DNA from: Tenericutes bacterium HGW-Tenericutes-5
Lineage (GTDB): Bacteria > Bacillota_I > Bacilli_A > Izemoplasmatales > Hujiaoplasmataceae
Assembly (NCBI GenBank): GCA_002839125.1
Contig: PGXI01000066.1
Coordinates: forward strand, 1 to 7,970
Direction: 5' to 3'
DNA length: 7,970 nucleotides
Shown here: positions 5,739 to 7,970 of the stretch, piece by piece
How positions within the stretch are numbered: position 1 is the first letter of the stretch
Layout of the letters: each line of letters opens with the position of its first letter
The notes under the pieces: generated by a model
What the model was told of the DNA's origin: nothing
What the model saw: the letters and a program-made list of their open reading frames with translations, nothing else
Database searches by the model: none
Position numbers and translations under genes: made by a program

Positions 5739-7172
5739 GGAAAGAAGAAATTTGTAGAAGCGATAACTTCAAGAGATGAAGATTTCGCAAGATGGTATAC
5801 CGATGTCTGCACAAAAGCAGAATTAATGGACTATTCTGAAGCTAAAGGCTTCATAATTTATCGTCCCTATGGTTATGCATTATGGGAAAATATAAAAGAT
5901 TATTTAGATAAAGAATTTAAAAAGACTGGCCACCAAAATGTTTACATGCCGTTGGTTATACCAGAATCTTTGTTCTTAAAAGAAGCTGAACATGTAGAAG
6001 GTTTCGCCCCTGAAACAGCAATTGTGACTATTGGTGGAAATGAAACACTTCAAGAAAGATTAATAATAAGACCGACTTCAGAAGTCTTATTTTGTAATCA
6101 CTATCAAAAAATTATTACATCTTATCGAGATTTACCAAAAAAATATAATCAATGGTGTTCTGTAGTAAGATGGGAAAAAACAACTAGACCATTTTTACGT
6201 GGTTCAGAATTCTTATGGCAAGAAGGTCATACAGTTCACAAAAATGAAGTAGAAGCTCGTAAAGAAACAATGGATATCCTAGATATTTACAACGATTTAG
6301 GTAGAAACTTACTCGCAATTCCTTTTGTAGTTGGTCAAAAAACTGATAAAGAAAAGTTTGCCGGAGCGGTCGATACTTATAGCATTGAAGCATTGATGCA
6401 CGATGGAAAAGCTTTACAAAGTGGAACTACTCATTACTTAGGTACTGGATTCGCAGAAGCTTTTAACATTAAATTCCAAGATGCAGATGGTGAAGTAAAA
6501 CCAGTTCATCAAACATCATGGGGTGTTTCTACGAGATTGATTGGGGCAGTTATCATGGTTCATGGTGATGACTCAGGATTAGTTCTCCCTCCATATCTAG
6601 CACCTGTTCAAGTGAATATTATCCCTGTTATGCAACATGTTGAAGGCGTTCTAGCCAAAGCTAAAGATATTAAAGCTCAACTAGAAAAAGCTAATATTAG
6701 AGTCGATATCGACGATACTGATAAAACTCCAGGATGGAAGTTCTCAGAATCAGAGATGAAAGGTATTCCTTTACGCTTAGAGATTGGTCCTAGAGATATC
6801 GAAAACAATCAATGTGTTCTAGTAAAGAGATTTAATCGTGAAAAACTAGTTGTTAATCTTGATGAGTTAGATTCCATAATACCTAATCTATTAGAAGAAA
6901 TTCATCAAGCAATGTATAACAAGGCTTTAGAAAATGTCCAAGCCAATACTAGAGAAACCAATGATTACAACGAATTTAAAAAGATAATCTCAGAAAAACA
7001 AGGCTATATAAAAATGATGTGGTGTGGTAAAAGATCTTGCGAAGAAAAGATTAAAGAAGAAACTCAAGCAACATCTAGATGTATGCCTCTATCAAAAGAA
7101 TCAATTGGCCATAATTGCCCAGTTTGTGGTGAAGAAGCCAAACATTTGGTATATTTCGCAAAAGCATATTAA
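5736..7172 (+). CDS. proS: Prolyl-tRNA synthetase, short archaeal/eukaryal-like type with C-terminal zinc domain
   Basis: A class II synthetase that charges tRNA(Pro). The 478-aa layout is: catalytic core with TSRDEDFARWYTDV near the start; motif 1 region around YMPLVIPES; the proline-pocket/motif 2 stretch RPTSEV then RWEKTTRPFLRGSEFLWQEGHTVH; motif 3 QTSWGVSTRLIG with GLVLPP; an anticodon-binding domain from about 289 (LAPVQVNIIPV); and a C-terminal domain with C430/C435 and C461/C464 spaced like the zinc ligands of the Thermus enzyme. It ends in Tyr478, the conserved C-terminal tyrosine of this type. There is no insertion editing domain, which the long bacterial ProRS (about 570 aa) carries; proofreading of Ala-tRNA(Pro) would need a separate protein. 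Start TTG at 5736 is set by AGAGGTGA (5722-5729), 6 nt upstream; no ATG lies nearby in frame. It has its own promoter and terminator. Confidence 0.95.
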   Translation: MGKKKFVEAITSRDEDFARWYTDVCTKAELMDYSEAKGFIIYRPYGYALWENIKDYLDKEFKKTGHQNVYMPLVIPESLFLKEAEHVEGFAPETAIVTIGGNETLQERLIIRPTSEVLFCNHYQKIITSYRDLPKKYNQWCSVVRWEKTTRPFLRGSEFLWQEGHTVHKNEVEARKETMDILDIYNDLGRNLLAIPFVVGQKTDKEKFAGAVDTYSIEALMHDGKALQSGTTHYLGTGFAEAFNIKFQDADGEVKPVHQTSWGVSTRLIGAVIMVHGDDSGLVLPPYLAPVQVNIIPVMQHVEGVLAKAKDIKAQLEKANIRVDIDDTDKTPGWKFSESEMKGIPLRLEIGPRDIENNQCVLVKRFNREKLVVNLDELDSIIPNLLEEIHQAMYNKALENVQANTRETNDYNEFKKIISEKQGYIKMMWCGKRSCEEKIKEETQATSRCMPLSKESIGHNCPVCGEEAKHLVYFAKAY

Positions 7173-7177
7173 TTTTT

Positions 7178-7212
7178 AAGCATTGAGAATATTACTCAAT
7201 GCTTTTCTTTTT
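7178..7212 (+). terminator. Rho-independent terminator after proS
   Basis: Ten perfect pairs (AAGCATTGAG 7178-7187 with CTCAATGCTT 7195-7204), a 7-nt loop, and a T-rich tail TTTTCTTTTT (7203-7212). It begins 6 bp after the proS TAA. Confidence 0.92.
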
Positions 7213-7255
7213 AAAAAACATCACCAATAAATCACAGTCGAATAATCATAATTTA

Positions 7256-7284
7256 TTGATAAATAGGCGATAAAATGATATTAT
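7256..7284 (+). promoter_or_regulatory. secA promoter
   Basis: TTGATA (7256-7261), 17-nt spacer, TATTAT (7279-7284) with extended TGA (7276-7278). The predicted start of transcription is near 7291, giving a leader of about 23 nt. Confidence 0.7.
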
Positions 7285-7288
7285 TATA

Positions 7289-7311
7289 AGGTGAAGATCA
7301 AGAGGTGAAGA
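7289..7311 (+). repeat. Duplicated Shine-Dalgarno-like sequence before secA
   Basis: AGGTGAAGA occurs at 7289-7297 and again at 7303-7311, 14 bp apart. The second copy, inside AGAGGTGA (7301-7308), is correctly spaced (5 nt) for the ATG at 7314. The first lies at the predicted 5' end of the mRNA and has no start codon at a normal distance. Confidence 0.5.
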
Positions 7312-7313
7312 AG

Positions 7314-7970
7314 ATGTTTAATTTATTTAATGCTAACAAAAAAGCTTTAAAGCGTTTAGAAATAATGGCGCAACAAGTTCTTGATAAAGAAAATGAATAT
7401 AAAGCTTTATCTGATGAACAATTACAAAACAAAACTCAAGAATTTAAAGAACTTTTAAATAATGGAATGACACTTGATGATATCTTAATTGATGCCTTTG
7501 CGACGGTAAGAGAAGCTTCAACAAGAGTATTGAAGATGACTCCTTTTAAAGTCCAAGTTATGGGTGCAATCGTTATCCATGAAGGTAATATCGCCGAAAT
7601 GAAAACCGGTGAAGGTAAAACCTTAACAGCTGTTATGCCAGCTTACTTGAATGCCCTTTTAGGTGAAGGTGTTCATATCGTTACTGTCAATGATTATTTG
7701 GCTAGACGTGAAGCAGAAGGCGAAATCGGGGATTTATTTAAATTCTTACAACTAACGGTTGGCTTAAACACTCGAGAATTAAGTCCGGAAGAAAAACGCG
7801 AAGTTTATAAATGCGATATCTTGTATTCTACAAACAATGAATTAGGATTTGATTATTTAAGAGACCATATGGTTATCTATAAAGAACAAATCGTGCAAAG
7901 AAAACTTAACTTCGCAATCATCGATGAAGTTGACTCAATTTTAATCGATGAAGCTAGAACTCCATTGATT
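7314..7970 (+). CDS. secA: SecA preprotein translocase ATPase, N-terminal 219 residues (runs off the right edge)
   Basis: The motor ATPase that drives unfolded preproteins through SecYEG at the membrane. The visible part covers about a quarter of a protein usually near 800-900 aa. It shows the SecA start (residues 1-45, helical, ending DEQLQNKTQEFK), the REAS region (67-70), GNIAEMKTGEGKT with Walker A (96-103, K102 and T103), VTVNDYLARREAE (123-135), LYSTNNELGFDYLRDHM (170-186), and the Walker B DEVD (204-207) followed by SILIDEARTPLI. All motifs are intact. HEGN is preceded by MGAIVI where GGIVL-type sequence is usual, a mild variant. ATG at 7314 is set by AGAGGTGA 5 nt upstream. It has its own promoter after the proS terminator, so it is not cotranscribed with proS. 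Whether it is the housekeeping SecA or an accessory SecA2 cannot be judged from this part; housekeeping is likelier. Confidence 0.95.
   Translation, partial: MFNLFNANKKALKRLEIMAQQVLDKENEYKALSDEQLQNKTQEFKELLNNGMTLDDILIDAFATVREASTRVLKMTPFKVQVMGAIVIHEGNIAEMKTGEGKTLTAVMPAYLNALLGEGVHIVTVNDYLARREAEGEIGDLFKFLQLTVGLNTRELSPEEKREVYKCDILYSTNNELGFDYLRDHMVIYKEQIVQRKLNFAIIDEVDSILIDEARTPLI

Noticed and set aside
6184..6393. Open frame antisense to proS
   Set aside because: It opposes the conserved motif 2 region of proS and shows no features of a real protein.
7213..7255. Small RNA or small gene between the proS terminator and the secA promoter
   Set aside because: The stretch is A/T-rich with no reading frame, hairpin or promoter of its own beyond the secA promoter that follows.

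Overview
The window is AT-rich and tightly packed with genes, with strong AGGAGG/GAGGTG ribosome binding sites. It reads like a low-GC Bacilli or Mollicutes-type bacterium that uses the standard code. All 19 tryptophans I count in the intact proteins are TGG, and no long gene contains an in-frame TGA, which argues against the TGA=Trp code of Mycoplasma. An Acholeplasma/Izemoplasma-like or Erysipelotrichia-like lineage is my inference; the sequence alone does not settle it.

Layout. On the minus strand (1-979) a promoter drives a stand-alone cobalamin-binding protein (979 down to 344). Its stop overlaps by 4 bp the start of an FtsX/LolE-type ABC transporter permease that meets a TGA after only 111 codons, 12 bases before the window edge. 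Divergent from this, on the plus strand, is a short archaeal-type aspartyl-tRNA synthetase (1128-2447), closed by a rho-independent terminator. Next comes a three-gene operon (about 2527-5689): an RluA/RluD-family pseudouridine synthase, UDP-glucose 4-epimerase (galE) and class II galactose-1-phosphate uridylyltransferase (galT). The genes are joined by 4-bp and 1-bp overlaps. A 46-bp gap holds the promoter of a prolyl-tRNA synthetase of the short archaeal/eukaryal-like type (5736-7172, TTG start), which ends in a second rho-independent terminator. The last gene is the N-terminal third of secA, running off the right edge.

Function. The plus-strand genes are housekeeping: charging of tRNA with Asp and Pro, RNA pseudouridylation, the Leloir galactose interconversion, and the Sec export motor. 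GalT and GalE together turn galactose-1-phosphate into glucose-1-phosphate while recycling UDP-sugars; no galactokinase is present here. The B12-binding protein plus permease is the only part that looks accessory or regulatory.

Regulation. Promoters share a TATAAT-like -10, four of five with an extended TGn, and very short predicted leaders of about 6-31 nt. That leaves no room for T-box or cobalamin riboswitch leaders. I find no CRISPR array, tRNA, rRNA, insertion sequence or obvious novel multi-gene system. The most notable items are the CarH-like B12 sensor without a DNA-binding domain, the dyad around the proS -10, and the unusual short AspRS.
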